From NCBI RefSeq assembly GCF_042434745.1, contig NZ_JBHLSS010000098.1: a stretch of 64,000 bases of DNA. One strand, written 5' to 3'. A program made the translations under genes and the position numbers. Under the pieces are notes generated by a model, which was given only the letters and a program-made list of their open reading frames with translations, had not been told where the DNA came from and did not search any database. Below, one piece after another: positions 1 to 8,011 of the stretch (positions are counted from its first letter, which is position 1; each line of letters begins with the position of its first letter). The DNA comes from Azotobacter paspali (GTDB lineage Bacteria; Pseudomonadota; Gammaproteobacteria; Pseudomonadales; Pseudomonadaceae).

Positions 1-459
1 GTCGTCGGAGCGCAAAATCGGCAGCGCCGGCGACCACTCGCCGATTTTCGCCTCGGTCTTCGAGAAGCGCGGCTTGCCGGCCACCGCCAGGCGGCCGAAG
101 TTGTCGGCCGGCTTGCCGTCCTTGCCGACGGGCAAAAGCTGGGTGCCACTGGTGCCCTTGCCGCCGTCGAGCTTGACCGACTAGAGGCCGAGGATGTCGA
201 TGCCGAAGCCGACCGGGCCTTCGGTGTAGCCGGACTGCAGGTCGAGGATGAAGCTCTGGGTCCATTCCTCGGCCTTGCTGCGGGTAGCGCGGTCGTCGAC
301 GAAATTGCGATGGATGTAGAAGTTGCGCAGGGTCAGGGTGCCTTGGCTGTCCTCCAGGAAGCCGGCCAGGACTGGCGTGCCGGGAAACAGCCCGGCGAAA
401 GCCAAGGTCAACGCGCAAGCGCGTGACCTGGAGAGCGGCGAGTCATTCCGGTTGTTCAA
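1..459 (-). pseudogene. OprD-family outer-membrane porin, amber-interrupted, runs off window
   Basis: Reading leftward from the ATG at 459, the first 32 residues look like a signal peptide ending in PVLA. They are followed by a mature start with the typical OprD-family features FLEDSQGTL, RNFYIHRNF and EEWTQSFILDLQSGYTEG. An in-frame TAG at 181-183 stops the frame after GFGIDILGL. The same frame then continues open to base 1 with further OprD-like sequence (SVKLDGGKGTSGTQLLPVG, GRLAVAGKPRFSKTEAKIGE), where intact relatives have Tyr at the interrupted position. One TAC/TAT to TAG change is therefore the simplest explanation. OprD porins admit small acids and sugars acids. The gene lies downstream of the gluconate dehydrogenase operon on the same strand, so it may once have supplied that substrate. 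The C-terminal two thirds lies outside the window. Confidence 0.85.
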
Positions 460-530
460 TTGCGATATTCCACGAGACGAAAAAAGTTCGAGCCTTCCTT
501 TTTGCGGCAGCGGATAGGTCGTGCAGCGGG

Positions 531-559
531 AAAAGGGTCCGGCGGTCGCTGCCGGACCC
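531..559 (-). terminator. Rho-independent terminator of the gluconate dehydrogenase operon
   Basis: A perfect 9-bp stem (GGGTCCGGC at 535-543, GCCGGACCC at 551-559, 7-nt loop) is followed on the minus strand by TTTT at 534-531. It lies about 50 bp beyond the stop codon of the cytochrome subunit and before the porin gene. A second, perfect 24-bp GC-rich palindrome at 578-601 lies between it and the stop and lacks a T-run. Confidence 0.7.
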
Positions 560-609
560 GTCTGGAAGCGAAGCGCTCCGGGCGTCCGGCCGGACGCCCG
601 GAAGCCGCT

Positions 610-1929
610 TCAGTGCTGCGGTGCTAGCGCATGGGGATCAGGGATCTGCCCCAAAGGCGGCACATCCAGCTCCGCGCGCAGGTGCTTGACCTGTTCGGCG
701 CTCACCGCCGGCGCTCGGTTGCCCCAACTGGTGCGGATGAAGTTCACCACGTCGGCGACCTGCTGGTCGGTCAGGCGCCAACTGAACGGCGGCATGGTGA
801 AGGCCGAGGGCGCCTGATGGGTTGCCGGCAGGGTGTCGCCCTTGAGCACGATGTGGATCAGCGAGGTGGCGTCGTCGCCGTTGACCACCGGGTTGCCGGC
901 CAGCGCCGGGAACACCCGCGCGTAACCCTGGCCGTCGGTACGATGGCAGGCGGCGCAGTTGTCGATGTAGAGCGCCGCGCCGGTCTTGCTGTCGTCGCCG
1001 TGGTACAGCGCCTTGCTCACCGTCTCGTCGTAGGCGTACGCCAATTCGCCAGGATTGCTCGCCGGCAGCGACTTCAGGTAGCGGGCGATGGCGGTGAGGT
1101 CGGCGTCGCTCATGTACTGCATGCTGTGCACCACCACCTCGGACATGCCGCCGAACACCGCCGTGCGATCGGTGCGTCCGGTGCGCAGGAAGCGCACCAG
1201 TTCGTCCTCGCTCCAACTGCCGATACCGGTCAGCGGGTCGCCACGCAAGCTCTTGGCGATCCAGCCCTCCAGGGGCGCGCTGCCGGCCAGGAAGTCCGGC
1301 CCCTCGCTGGCGCTCAGGGCCTTTTCCTGCATGCCGATGCCGCGCGGGGTGTGGCAGGCGCCGCAATGACCGAGCCCGTCGACCAGGTAGGCGCCACGAG
1401 CCAGCACCGGGTGCTGGTCCTTGGCCGGCTCGAAGTCCTTCACCTCGGGAGCAAACGTCCAGCGCCAGAAGGTCAGCGGCAGGCGCATCGACAGCGGCCA
1501 TGGGATAGCGCTGTCTTTGTTGGCCTGCCTGACCGGCGCGACACCCTTCATGAAGTAGGCGTAGAGCGCGCGCATGTCCGACTCGGTGACCCGCGCGTAG
1601 GACGGATAGGGCATGGCCGGATAGAGGGTATAGCCTTGCTTGGCGATGCCGTGGCGTACCGCCAGGTCGAAGTCCTCGAAGCTGTAATCGCCGATGCCGG
1701 TTTCCCGGTCCGGGGTGATGTTGGTGGAGAACAGGGTGCCGATCGGCGTTTCCATCGGCAGGCCGCCAGCGAACGGCAGGCCGCCCTTGGCGGTATGGCA
1801 GGCCACGCAGTCGCCGGCGCGGGCCAGGTATTCGCCTTTCTTCAGCAGTTCCGGGTCGACCGCCTCGGCGGCCGAGGCGCCGAACGCGAACAGGGTCGAC
1901 AGGCCGAACAGGTATGGGATCAGTTTCAT
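610..1929 (-). CDS. Tri-haem cytochrome c subunit of membrane gluconate-type dehydrogenase
   Basis: This 439-residue exported protein carries electrons from the flavin subunit to the membrane quinone pool. The N-terminus MKLIPYLFGL..FGASAAEA is a signal peptide. Three haem-attachment motifs are visible: CVACH (about residues 41-45), CGACH (189-193) and CAACH (325-329). This is the layout of the cytochrome subunit of gluconate 2-dehydrogenase, sorbitol dehydrogenase and related flavin-cytochrome dehydrogenases. I chose the ATG at 1929 because it begins the hydrophobic signal sequence; the frame is open five codons further upstream. It is the last gene of a three-gene operon, 11 bp after the FAD subunit. 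Family assignment is firm. The exact substrate (gluconate, 2-ketogluconate or another polyol) cannot be read from the sequence. Confidence 0.88.
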   Translation of the reverse strand: MKLIPYLFGLSTLFAFGASAAEAVDPELLKKGEYLARAGDCVACHTAKGGLPFAGGLPMETPIGTLFSTNITPDRETGIGDYSFEDFDLAVRHGIAKQGYTLYPAMPYPSYARVTESDMRALYAYFMKGVAPVRQANKDSAIPWPLSMRLPLTFWRWTFAPEVKDFEPAKDQHPVLARGAYLVDGLGHCGACHTPRGIGMQEKALSASEGPDFLAGSAPLEGWIAKSLRGDPLTGIGSWSEDELVRFLRTGRTDRTAVFGGMSEVVVHSMQYMSDADLTAIARYLKSLPASNPGELAYAYDETVSKALYHGDDSKTGAALYIDNCAACHRTDGQGYARVFPALAGNPVVNGDDATSLIHIVLKGDTLPATHQAPSAFTMPPFSWRLTDQQVADVVNFIRTSWGNRAPAVSAEQVKHLRAELDVPPLGQIPDPHALAPQH

Positions 1930-1940
1930 CGTCGCGCTCC

Positions 1941-3716
1941 TCAAGCCTGGACCAGCGGGCCGGGGTTCTTCAGGTACTGCTCGCGGATCGCCTTGGCCGA
2001 CCAGTAGGCAAGCGCCGCCACCAGGCCGGTGGGGTTGTAGCCAGTACCCTGAGGGAACGCCGAGGCGCCGACGACGAAGACGTTATGCACGTCCCAGCTC
2101 TGCAGATAGCGATTGACGGCACTGGTTTTCGGATCGGAGCCCATGATCGCGCCGCCGAGCAGGTGGGTGGTCTGGTAGGCGCGGGTGTCGAAGTGGTCGC
2201 CGAAGTTCTTGACGTGGACGGCGATGGCCTTGGGGTTCATCGCCCCGGCGATCTTGCGCATCTGCTCGGTGACGTAGCGCGTCATCTTGTACTCGTTTTC
2301 CTTCCAGTCGAAGGTCATGCGCAGCAGCGGCTGGCCGTAGGCGTCCTTGTAGGTGGGATCGAGGTCCAGATAGTTGTCCCGGTAGCTCATGTTGCTGCCG
2401 TGAGCGTCCATCGACAGGGTATGGGTGTAGGCGTCCCTGGCCGCCTGCTTCCAGCCGCTGCCCCAGGTCGGCGAGCCGGGAGGCAGGCTCAGACCGCGGA
2501 TCGGCTTGCTGCCGGCCTGGTTGACCCAGAACGGCGAACCGCCGACGAAACCGAGCGGGCCGTGGTCGAAGTTGTCGGAGTTGAAGTCGTCCACCGCCAC
2601 ACCGCCGCCGCCGGTACCGATGAAGGGGTTGGTGTGCACGTCGCGGTCGAAGAAGGCCTTGATGGTGGCCATGTTCTGGTAGGCGAAGTTCTTGCCCACC
2701 ACGCCTTCGCCAGTGCGCGGGTCGTACGGCTTGCCGATGCCGGACAGCAGCATCAGGTGTACGTTGTGGAACTGGAAGGCGCTGACGATCACCAGGTCGG
2801 CCGGCTGGACGATCTCGCGGCCCTGAGCGTCGACGTAGGTGACACCGGTGGCGCGCTTGCCGTCGCTGTCCAGGTTGACCCGGAGCACATTGCTGTTGAC
2901 GCGCAGCTCGAACAGTTCGCTCTGCTTCAGCGCCGGCAGGATGTTCAGGTTCGGCGAGGCCTTGGAGTACATGTAGCAGGCATAGCCGCTGCAGAAACCG
3001 CAGAAGTTGCACGGTCCCATCTGCACGCCGTAGGGGTTGGTCCAGGGGCCGGAGGCGTTGGCCGCGGGCATCGCGTAGGGGTGCATGCCGACTTCCTCGG
3101 CCGCCTTGCGGAACAACTGGGCGGAGTGGACGTCTTTCAACGCGGGCAGCGGGAAGCCATCGGAGCGGTCCGGCGCGAAGGGGTTACCGTCGCCGACCAC
3201 TTGGCCCTTGACCTTGTAGGCGGTACCCGAGGTGCCGAAGACCTTCTCGGCGAAGTCGAAGTGCGGCTCGAGCTCCTCGTAGCTGACACCGTAGTCCTGG
3301 ATGGTCATGCCTTCGGGGATAAAGCCTTTGCCGTAGCGCTCTTCGTAGTGACTGCGCAAGCGCAGTTCCTCGGGCATGATGCGGAAATGCACGCCGGACC
3401 AGTGCAGGCCGGCGCCGCCGACGCCGTTACCGGGCAGGAAGGCGGAGAGCTGGCGGTAGGGCAGCGCGGTGTCGTCGATGCCGTGGCGGATGGTCACGGT
3501 GCTCTTCGACAGGTCCTGGAACAGTTTGCCGCGGCTGTTGTAGGTCAGTTCGTCGAGGGTGTTGGGGTAGGCACCGTCGGGATAGGTGTCCTGGTAGGGG
3601 CCGCGCTCCAAGGCGACCACCTGCAGGCCCGCCTCGGTCAGCTCCTTGGCGAGGATCGCGCCGGCCCAGCCGAAGCCGACCACCACGGCGTTCACGGATT
3701 TGAGTGTCGTCGCCAT
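1941..3716 (-). CDS. FAD/iron-sulfur GMC-family dehydrogenase, catalytic subunit (gluconate 2-dehydrogenase type)
   Basis: This 591-residue catalytic subunit oxidises a sugar acid or polyol in the periplasm. The N-terminal dinucleotide-binding motif VVVGFGWAGA (about residues 11-20) binds FAD. A cysteine cluster GPCNFCGFCSGYACY near residues 235-248 matches the Fe-S ligand region of membrane gluconate, fructose and glucose dehydrogenases. The C-terminus has the GMC oxidoreductase signature HLLGGAIMGSDPK..GTGYNPTGLVAALA. There is no signal peptide, as expected if it is exported as a passenger of the Tat-targeted small subunit encoded 2 bp upstream. The ATG at 3716 directly follows that gene's stop at 3719. 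The operon context (small subunit, this gene, cytochrome c) supports a periplasm-facing respiratory dehydrogenase. Confidence 0.9.
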   Translation of the reverse strand: MATTLKSVNAVVVGFGWAGAILAKELTEAGLQVVALERGPYQDTYPDGAYPNTLDELTYNSRGKLFQDLSKSTVTIRHGIDDTALPYRQLSAFLPGNGVGGAGLHWSGVHFRIMPEELRLRSHYEERYGKGFIPEGMTIQDYGVSYEELEPHFDFAEKVFGTSGTAYKVKGQVVGDGNPFAPDRSDGFPLPALKDVHSAQLFRKAAEEVGMHPYAMPAANASGPWTNPYGVQMGPCNFCGFCSGYACYMYSKASPNLNILPALKQSELFELRVNSNVLRVNLDSDGKRATGVTYVDAQGREIVQPADLVIVSAFQFHNVHLMLLSGIGKPYDPRTGEGVVGKNFAYQNMATIKAFFDRDVHTNPFIGTGGGGVAVDDFNSDNFDHGPLGFVGGSPFWVNQAGSKPIRGLSLPPGSPTWGSGWKQAARDAYTHTLSMDAHGSNMSYRDNYLDLDPTYKDAYGQPLLRMTFDWKENEYKMTRYVTEQMRKIAGAMNPKAIAVHVKNFGDHFDTRAYQTTHLLGGAIMGSDPKTSAVNRYLQSWDVHNVFVVGASAFPQGTGYNPTGLVAALAYWSAKAIREQYLKNPGPLVQA

Positions 3717-3718
3717 GT

Positions 3719-4429
3719 TCAGCCCCTCTCTCCGGAAATCGAGACCGGCGGGAAGGGATACTTCTCGTTGCGGTCGACCCAGTCCATGAAATCGGCGCGC
3801 GCGCCGGGAAAGCCCACCAGTTTCCAGCCGGCCAGGCCACGGTTGCCGCCGTGGATCGGGTCGGCGAAGAAGCCCTCGCGGGTGTTCTGCCAGAGCTGGC
3901 TGAACAGCAGGACGGACGGCAGGTCCTGCAGGTCGATCCGGCCGCCTTCCAACTGGTGCAGCAGATCGTCCTGGGCGGCCGGCTCCAGCTCGGCGAAGGT
4001 CTTGCCGTGCTGGCCCTTGCACCAGCGATCCAGCGCGGCAATACCGATGCGGTAGATGTCGCGCGGCACCAGCTTCGACTGGTAACCGAACTGCGGCGCG
4101 GCGTCGGCGACGAAGGGCGCCTGCATGTACCAGAGGTTGCCGTGGCCGTAGGCGGTTTCCAGTTGGCGGTCGATGAATTCCGGTACGCCGGCCTCGACCG
4201 CGCCGGGGCCGTTGGCGTCGTTAGGGATCAGCCTGGCCACGGCGGCGTTGACGAAGGCCCACTCGGCGGCGCTGAAGAAGCGGGGCTGATAGGGGTTCTG
4301 CACGGCGGGAGCGGCTTGGCCGAAAGCCGTCGTCGCTACGCCATAGCCGGCCACGGTGATTGCCGGAATCACGGCCAATGTTTTACGCAGGAAGTCGCGT
4401 CGGCCATTGAAAGCCTTGTCGTCGGGCAT
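3719..4429 (-). CDS. Gluconate 2-dehydrogenase small (gamma) subunit, Tat-exported
   Basis: This 236-residue protein begins MPDDKAFNGRRDFLRKTLAV, a twin-arginine signal (GRRDFLRK) with a following hydrophobic stretch. The mature part, starting around FFSAAEWAFVNAAVARLIP, matches the gluconate 2-dehydrogenase subunit 3 family. In relatives the small subunit is needed to fold and carry the flavoprotein through the Tat system. It is first in a tight operon with the flavin and cytochrome subunits. The region upstream (4430-4911) is shared with a divergent alcohol dehydrogenase gene and holds a perfect palindrome at 4779-4798. Confidence 0.87.
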   Translation of the reverse strand: MPDDKAFNGRRDFLRKTLAVIPAITVAGYGVATTAFGQAAPAVQNPYQPRFFSAAEWAFVNAAVARLIPNDANGPGAVEAGVPEFIDRQLETAYGHGNLWYMQAPFVADAAPQFGYQSKLVPRDIYRIGIAALDRWCKGQHGKTFAELEPAAQDDLLHQLEGGRIDLQDLPSVLLFSQLWQNTREGFFADPIHGGNRGLAGWKLVGFPGARADFMDWVDRNEKYPFPPVSISGERG

Positions 4430-4778
4430 GGAGGCACCTCAGTGATCGCAGTAAATCCCAGTCTCGCTCTGGACTGGTCGAGTTGAACGAACGTGTCGCG
4501 CGTCCCTGCATGACGAAAGGTTTCACCCGGGAAAGGGTCCGTTGATCGCGTTGGGCTGTTTCGATGCGGACCCCGACCTTGCGCGAGACGCCGGCAGGCG
4601 TGAGCGAAGGCAGACTTTCCCGAATGCGGTACGGGAGCGTCATGGCATCGGTCGTGTCGCCAGGAAGGCTCCGGCCCTAGACGGACAGGCGAGATCGTGC
4701 GTGGACCTGGACCTCTTCTTATCGACGGAGGCTTCTTCCAGGATTGAAACCGATTTCATTGAACAATAAAAAACGCAG

Positions 4779-4798
4779 CAAAGATAGCGCTATCTTTG
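4779..4798. promoter_or_regulatory. Perfect 20-bp operator-like palindrome in a 482-bp divergent intergenic region
   Basis: The sequence CAAAGATAGCGCTATCTTTG is a perfect inverted repeat with no spacer. It sits 113 bp before the alcohol dehydrogenase start at 4912 and about 350 bp before the gluconate dehydrogenase start at 4429. It is followed by no T-run, so an operator is more likely than a terminator. Nothing else is recognisable in 4430-4911 except a purine-rich ribosome-binding site (AAGAAGGAGA) just before 4912. No regulator gene is adjacent, so the binding protein is unknown. Confidence 0.5.
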
Positions 4799-4911
4799 AA
4801 TGATTACCGGGCGTTTGCCCTGCCGATCGCGCCTTGCGGACAAGAATTGCCGCACGGTCTGTCCATGGCCCTATGCTGATGGGAGAACCCGAAGCAAGAA
4901 GGAGATCGCGG

Positions 4912-5895
4912 ATGCGCGCCATGCGGCTGGAAAGGGTCGCTCATCCCCTGGTGCTGCGCGAGTTGCCCACCCCGCAGCCGGGACCGGGCGAAGTGCGTGT
5001 GCGGGTCGGCGCCTGCGGGGTTTGCCGCACCGACCTGCATGTGGTCGACGGCGAGCTACCGGCGGTGAACCCGCCGGTCATCCCCGGCCACGAGATCGTC
5101 GGCCGGGTGGACGTCGTCGGTCCGGGCGTCAAGGGCTTCGCGCTCGGCCAGCGGGTCGGCATTCCCTGGCTGGGGCACACCTGCGGGCATTGCTGGTACT
5201 GCCGGCACGAGGCGGAGAACCTCTGCGACACGCCGCAATTCACCGGCTACACCCGCCCCGGCGGCTACGCTGAACAGGTGGTGGCCGACGCCCGCTTCGC
5301 CTTTGCCCTGGGCGAGGACGGCGACGACGTGGCCCTGGCGCCATTGCTCTGCGCCGGGCTGATCGGCTGGCGCTCGCTGGTCAAGGCGGGCCCGGCCAGG
5401 CGCCTCGGCCTCTATGGCTTCGGCGCGGCGGCGCACATCGTCATGCAGGTGGCGCGCTGGCAGGGTCGCGAGGTGTACGCCTTCAGCCGGCCCGGCGACC
5501 TCGCCGCCCAGGACTTCGCCCGCTCGCTCGGCGCGGCCTGGGCCGGCGGCTCCGACCGGTTGCCGCCGAAGCCGCTGGACGCGGCGATCCTCTACGCGCC
5601 GGCCGGCGAACTGGTGCCAGCCGCCCTGCGCGCGTTGCGCAAGGGCGGCCGAGTGGTCTGCGCCGGCATCCACATGAGCGACATCCCGAGCTTTCCCTAC
5701 GACATCCTCTGGGAGGAACGCGAAGTGGTGTCGGTAGCCAATCTGACCCGCCAGGACGGCCTCGACTTCTTCGCCGTCGCCGAACAGGCCGGCATCTGCA
5801 CGGAAACCCACCGCTATGCCCTGGAGGATGCCAACCGGGCATTGGACGACTTGCGTCACGGGCGTTTCCAGGGAGCGGCGGTGCTGGTGCCCTGA
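4912..5895 (+). CDS. Zinc-dependent alcohol dehydrogenase (MDR superfamily)
   Basis: This 327-residue enzyme should oxidise alcohols or reduce aldehydes with NAD(P). The catalytic zinc region is visible as GACGVCRTDLH (residues about 37-47) and the PGHEIVG motif. The structural zinc lobe is CGHCWYCRHEAENLC. The Rossmann domain follows (GLYGFGAAAHIVMQVA). Length and motifs fit the zinc-binding alcohol dehydrogenase group of about 330 residues. I chose the ATG at 4912 because a strong Shine-Dalgarno (AAGAAGGAGA) lies a few bases upstream; the frame is open further upstream without such a site. The gene is monocistronic, divergent from the gluconate dehydrogenase operon and convergent with the zinc-uptake operon. 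Confidence 0.88.
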   Translation: MRAMRLERVAHPLVLRELPTPQPGPGEVRVRVGACGVCRTDLHVVDGELPAVNPPVIPGHEIVGRVDVVGPGVKGFALGQRVGIPWLGHTCGHCWYCRHEAENLCDTPQFTGYTRPGGYAEQVVADARFAFALGEDGDDVALAPLLCAGLIGWRSLVKAGPARRLGLYGFGAAAHIVMQVARWQGREVYAFSRPGDLAAQDFARSLGAAWAGGSDRLPPKPLDAAILYAPAGELVPAALRALRKGGRVVCAGIHMSDIPSFPYDILWEEREVVSVANLTRQDGLDFFAVAEQAGICTETHRYALEDANRALDDLRHGRFQGAAVLVP

Positions 5896-5922
5896 GCGGG
5901 GAGGCTGTCTGGGGAAAACTGT

Positions 5923-5952
5923 GGTGGAAAACCGCTGCGCGAGTTTTCCACC
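5923..5952. repeat. Short palindromic repeat, copy 1 (GGTGGAAAAC..GTTTTCCACC)
   Basis: Ten-base arms GGTGGAAAAC (5923-5932) and GTTTTCCACC (5943-5952) enclose a 10-nt GC-rich loop. It lies between the convergent alcohol dehydrogenase and lipoprotein genes, where it could also act as a bidirectional terminator. Closely similar palindromes occur at 18388-18422 and 55826-55861, so this is a dispersed REP-like family. Confidence 0.75.
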
Positions 5953-5983
5953 CTACCGGCAGGGCCGGGTGCGTAGCCCAACC

Positions 5984-6370
5984 TCAGGGCTTGCCGACCG
6001 CACCGCTCTGGCGCGGCATGCTCAGCGCCGGTGCCCTGGGCATCAGCGCGCGGGCGTTGCCCAGGGCGGTGGCGGCTTCGCTCATGTCGCCGCGCTCGAT
6101 GGCCTGCTCGCCGTGCTTGAGCCAGGCCTCGGACAGGCGCCGCTGGTAGGTTTCCAGCGTGGGGCCGGGCTGCTCGGCCTGCAGGCGCTTGAAGCTGACG
6201 GTGGCCGCGGCCAGATCGCCCTCGCCCAGTTGCCGTTCCAGTTCCTGGCTGAGGCTCGGCGGAGACGGCGGCGGAGCGGTGTCGGCGGACTCCGTCGCCC
6301 CGTGCTGGCAAGCGGCGAGCAACAGCGGCAGCAACAACGGGGACAGGTAGCGAAGGAGCGGCGCGGACAT
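5984..6370 (-). CDS. Small lipoprotein of the zinc-uptake operon, unknown function
   Basis: This 128-residue protein starts MSAPLLRYLSPLLLPLLLAACQHG: a lipoprotein signal peptide with lipobox LAAC, cysteine at residue 21. The rest is predicted mainly helical and alanine/glutamate-rich (LSQELERQLGEGDLAAATVS, ERGDMSEAATALGNAR), reminiscent of tetratricopeptide-like helices, but I do not recognise a named domain. It is the last gene of the zur-znuC-znuB transcription unit, 86 bp after znuB. A lipoprotein-like gene occupies the equivalent position in Pseudomonas. Its role in zinc uptake is unproven. Confidence 0.75.
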   Translation of the reverse strand: MSAPLLRYLSPLLLPLLLAACQHGATESADTAPPPSPPSLSQELERQLGEGDLAAATVSFKRLQAEQPGPTLETYQRRLSEAWLKHGEQAIERGDMSEAATALGNARALMPRAPALSMPRQSGAVGKP

Positions 6371-6456
6371 GAACGAGATTCTCGGGTCGTTTTCTTTTAC
6401 CCACTCTACACCTGCCGCCGGCTTATCAGAAAGCGGGCCCGGCGCGATGCCCAAGT

Positions 6457-7245
6457 TCAACCGGCGCGACGCGGCAGGAGCAGGCCGGCGAGGAACAGCA
6501 AGGCCGCGCAAACCACGATGGACGGCCCGGCCGGCGTGTCCTGGAACCACGACAGCGATAGCCCGGCGCAGACCGCGACCACCCCCAGGAAACTGGCGCC
6601 GGCGGCCATCTGCTCGGGGGTACGGGCGTGACGCTGGGCGGCCGCGGCCGGGATGATCAAAAGCGAGGTGATCAGCAGCACGCCGACGATCTTCATCGCC
6701 ACCGCGATCACCAAGGCGATCAGCAGCATCAGTGCCAGGCGGATGCCGCCCACCGGTAGTCCCTCCACCCGCGCCAGCTCCTCGTGCACGGTGATCGCCA
6801 AAAGCGGCCGCCACAGCGGCACCAGCAGCAGCATGACCAGCGCGCTGCCGCCGAGAATCCAAGCCAGATCGCCTGGACCCACCGCCAACAGGTCGCCGAA
6901 CAGGTAGCTCATCAGGTCGATGCGCACGTCGTCCATGAAGCTCAGCACCACCAGGCCGAGCGACAGGGTGCTCGGCGCGAGAATGCCGAGCAAGGTGTCC
7001 GAAGCCAGCGCCTGGCGCTGCTGCAGGGCCACCAGCAGCACGGCGAGCAGCAGGCAGCCGGCGATCACCGCCAGGGTCGGACTGACGTCAAGCAGCAGGC
7101 CGACCGCCACGCCGAGCAGCGCGGCATGCGACAGGGTATCGCCGAAGTAGGCCATGCGCCGCCAGACCACGAAGGAGCCCAGCGGCCCGGCAACCAACGC
7201 CAAGGCGAGCCCGGCGAGCAGGGCGTTGAGCAGGAAATCAGCCAT
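6457..7245 (-). CDS. znuB: Zinc ABC transporter permease ZnuB
   Basis: This is a 262-residue integral membrane permease of the high-affinity zinc importer. The start MADFLLNALLAGLALALVAGPLGSFVVWRRMAYFGDTLSHAALLG is diagnostic for ZnuB/MntB-type permeases, including the conserved GDTLSHA segment. Further hydrophobic segments run to the C-terminus (about eight). The length is normal for the family. Its first codons overlap the end of znuC by 8 bp, so translation is probably coupled. It should be repressed by Zur in zinc-replete cells through the site upstream of zur/znuA. Confidence 0.95.
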   Translation of the reverse strand: MADFLLNALLAGLALALVAGPLGSFVVWRRMAYFGDTLSHAALLGVAVGLLLDVSPTLAVIAGCLLLAVLLVALQQRQALASDTLLGILAPSTLSLGLVVLSFMDDVRIDLMSYLFGDLLAVGPGDLAWILGGSALVMLLLVPLWRPLLAITVHEELARVEGLPVGGIRLALMLLIALVIAVAMKIVGVLLITSLLIIPAAAAQRHARTPEQMAAGASFLGVVAVCAGLSLSWFQDTPAGPSIVVCAALLFLAGLLLPRRAG

Positions 7246-8011
7246 GGTTGCAGTCGGGACCCTGTACGTGGGATTTGCGCAGCACCACGCCGCCGTGCAG
7301 ATCGTGGGTATGGTCGTGATGGTGTTGGTAAAGCGCCAAGCTGCGCGCCGCCTGGCCGAACAGGGCGACGAAGGCCGGATCGCCGCTGACCTGCTCGGGC
7401 CGCCCGGAACAACAGACGTGATGGTTCAGGCAGACCACCTGATCGGTGGCGCTCATCACCAGGTTGAGGTCGTGGGAAACCATCAGCACGCCGCAGCCAT
7501 GGCGCTCGCGCAACCGGGTTATCAGCCGGTACAGCTCGGCCTGGCCGGCCACGTCGACGCCCTGCACCGGCTCGTCGAGCACCAGCAGCTCGGGCCGGCG
7601 CAGCAGCGCCCTGGCCAGCAGCACGCGTTGCAGCTCGCCGCCAGAGATATTCTGCAACGGACTGTCGACGACCTGGACGGCGCCAACCTCGGCGAGCGCG
7701 GCGACGGCGGCGGCACGGTCGACGCCGGGCACCAGGCGCAGAAAGCGCAGCACCGTCAGCGGCAAGCTGGGATTGACCTGCAGCTTCTGCGGCATGTAGC
7801 CGATGCACAACTGCGGCCGGCGCCAGACCGTGCCGGCGTCGGGCTTGAGCAGGCCGAGCACGACGCGCACCAGAGTGGTCTTGCCGGCGCCGTTGGGGCC
7901 GATCAGGGTGACGATCTCGCCGGGCTGCACGCACAAATGCACGTCGTCCAGCATCTGCCGGCCGGCGAAGGCAATGCGCACCCCGTTGAGACGGACCAGG
8001 CTGTCGCTCAT
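7238..8011 (-). CDS. znuC: Zinc ABC transporter ATPase ZnuC
   Basis: This 257-residue ATPase powers zinc import by ZnuABC. The Walker A (GPNGAGKTT), signature (ISGGELQRVL) and Walker B (LLVLDEP) motifs are intact, and the H-loop region reads VLMVSHDLNLVM. The C-terminal extension is rich in histidine (QHHHDHTHDLHGG), as in many ZnuC proteins. The ATG at 8011 overlaps the zur stop by 4 bp. The order zur-znuC-znuB is that of Pseudomonas. Confidence 0.95.
   Translation of the reverse strand: MSDSLVRLNGVRIAFAGRQMLDDVHLCVQPGEIVTLIGPNGAGKTTLVRVVLGLLKPDAGTVWRRPQLCIGYMPQKLQVNPSLPLTVLRFLRLVPGVDRAAAVAALAEVGAVQVVDSPLQNISGGELQRVLLARALLRRPELLVLDEPVQGVDVAGQAELYRLITRLRERHGCGVLMVSHDLNLVMSATDQVVCLNHHVCCSGRPEQVSGDPAFVALFGQAARSLALYQHHHDHTHDLHGGVVLRKSHVQGPDCNHG

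Noticed and set aside
1914..4055. Long plus-strand frame opposite the gluconate dehydrogenase genes
   Set aside because: Shadow of the FAD subunit, with no recognisable motifs.
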